NCBI RefSeq assembly: GCF_039543645.1 | Contig: NZ_BAABKD010000002.1 | Location: 310,001 to 374,000 of the forward strand | Direction: 5' to 3' | Origin: Paenalcaligenes hermetiae | GTDB taxonomy: Bacteria; Pseudomonadota; Gammaproteobacteria; Burkholderiales; Burkholderiaceae_B | DNA length: 64,000 nt | In this document: positions 63,568-64,000 of the stretch, in pieces | How positions within the stretch are numbered: the stretch's first letter is position 1 | Layout of the letters: every line of letters begins with the position of its first letter | The notes under the pieces: model-generated | What the model saw: the letters and a program-made list of their open reading frames with translations, nothing else | Told to the model about the DNA's origin: nothing | Database searches by the model: none | Position numbers and translations under genes: made by a program

Positions 63568-64000
63568 TCAACAGCGTTGCGCTTGCACACCAGGAATTTC
63601 CTGAAGAGCGCTAATGGTACGTTGGATTTGATCACCGTGCTGCACCTCGATGGTGAAAACGATTTGGGTTAAAGAACGCCGACTTTGGGTATTCACTCCC
63701 ACTACATTAACACGTAATCGTGCAAAAACTTCGGAGATATCACGCAACAAGTTAGGTCGCTCTGAAGCGATGATTAATAAATCAATAGGATATAACGCTT
63801 CGCCCGTATCTCCCCAATCCACCTCAATCGCGCGCTCAGGTTGAGCAGCGATTAGCCCAGCATAGGATTTGCAATCACTACGATGAATAGAGACCCCACG
63901 CCCTTTAGTAATATAGCCACTAATACCATCCGGTGGAGCAGGACGACAACAACGCGCTAGTTGTGTCATTAGTGAGTCTACACCTACCACCAGCACACCA
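63568..64000 (-). CDS. relA: GTP pyrophosphokinase RelA, C-terminal part
   Basis: The frame runs from the window edge to a stop at 63568 and gives the last 143 residues. LVVGVDSLMTQLARCCRPAPPDGISGYIT is quoted here in pieces: the CC/PAPPD zinc-finger-like part and GRGVSIHRSDC are hallmarks of RelA/SpoT C-terminal domains, and the end is an ACT domain (LIIASERPNLLRDISEVFAR). RelA makes (p)ppGpp on starved ribosomes. The N-terminal synthetase and hydrolase domains lie outside the window, so RelA versus SpoT is judged only by the C-terminus. Confidence 0.85.
   Translation of the reverse strand, partial: GVLVVGVDSLMTQLARCCRPAPPDGISGYITKGRGVSIHRSDCKSYAGLIAAQPERAIEVDWGDTGEALYPIDLLIIASERPNLLRDISEVFARLRVNVVGVNTQSRRSLTQIVFTIEVQHGDQIQRTISALQEIPGVQAQRC

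Overview
The window looks like a chromosomal segment of a betaproteobacterium of the order Burkholderiales, most likely family Alcaligenaceae. This rests on protein style (LeuS, RNase E, LytB, CysB, RelA) and on gene order (leuS-lptE-holA-proA; rpoE-rseA-rseB-mucD-lepA-lepB-rnc-era-recO; yceD-rpmF-plsX-fabHDG-acpP-fabF; rluC/rne; trpBA-accD). Base composition is moderate and AT-leaning between genes, and spacing is tight, which suggests a small or streamlined Alcaligenaceae genome. The genus is a guess and is not claimed. No tRNA, rRNA, CRISPR array, prophage or insertion sequence was found. Almost everything is core housekeeping.

Layout. 1-3134 (minus): a DUF945 protein (cut by the edge), a beta-hydroxyacid dehydrogenase, ispH, fkpB. 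3186-9372: radC, rpmE2, a GT39 glycosyltransferase, a cyclopropane fatty acid synthase, a Bcr/CflA efflux pump, rpmB-rpmG. 9530-18757 (plus): leuS, lptE, holA, proA, a HemJ/CopD-like protein, an RlmL-like methyltransferase, a 45-codon small ORF behind a striking promoter/operator, an RDD membrane protein and hslO. 18869-27138: a TadE-like protein facing the minus-strand block ftsB, eno, kdsA, pyrG, an aminopeptidase P, scoB and scoA. 27411-37105: etfQO, an NlpC/P60 lipoprotein, a Fur-box DUF2325 gene, cysB, lptF, pepA-holC, a BI-1 protein, a RarD-like permease and a PIN-domain protein. 37092-46057 (minus): recO, era, rnc, lepB, lepA, then the sigma-E system mucD-rseB-rseA-rpoE and a YgfX-like gene. 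46061-52473 (minus): the fatty acid cluster fabF-acpP-fabG-fabD-fabH-plsX-rpmF-yceD. 52569-54658 (plus): maf, an RsmI-like methylase and an amidase lipoprotein, then a scrap of gene remnants. 55123-60272: gph-rluC diverging from rne. 60455-64000 (minus): accD, trpA, trpB and the end of relA.

How the genes work together. The window carries most of the type II fatty acid initiation and elongation machinery plus its link to phospholipid synthesis (PlsX), the envelope-stress sigma-E circuit with its protease and anti-sigma factors, lipopolysaccharide supply and transport parts (KdsA, LptE, LptF), replication clamp-loader parts (HolA, HolC) and RNA decay (RNase E, RNase III). The more unusual material is regulatory: two identical 12-bp palindromes flanking a perfect TATAAT box ahead of the 45-codon ORF near 17.0 kb; a Fur box laid over a near-consensus promoter of the DUF2325 gene; leader hairpins ahead of rpmB and rpmE2; and three phased 11-bp repeats ahead of the BI-1 gene. 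Several canonical neighbours are missing from their usual places (lptG after lptF, pdxJ-acpS after recO, trpF before trpB). No clearly new multi-gene defence or biosynthetic system was found.
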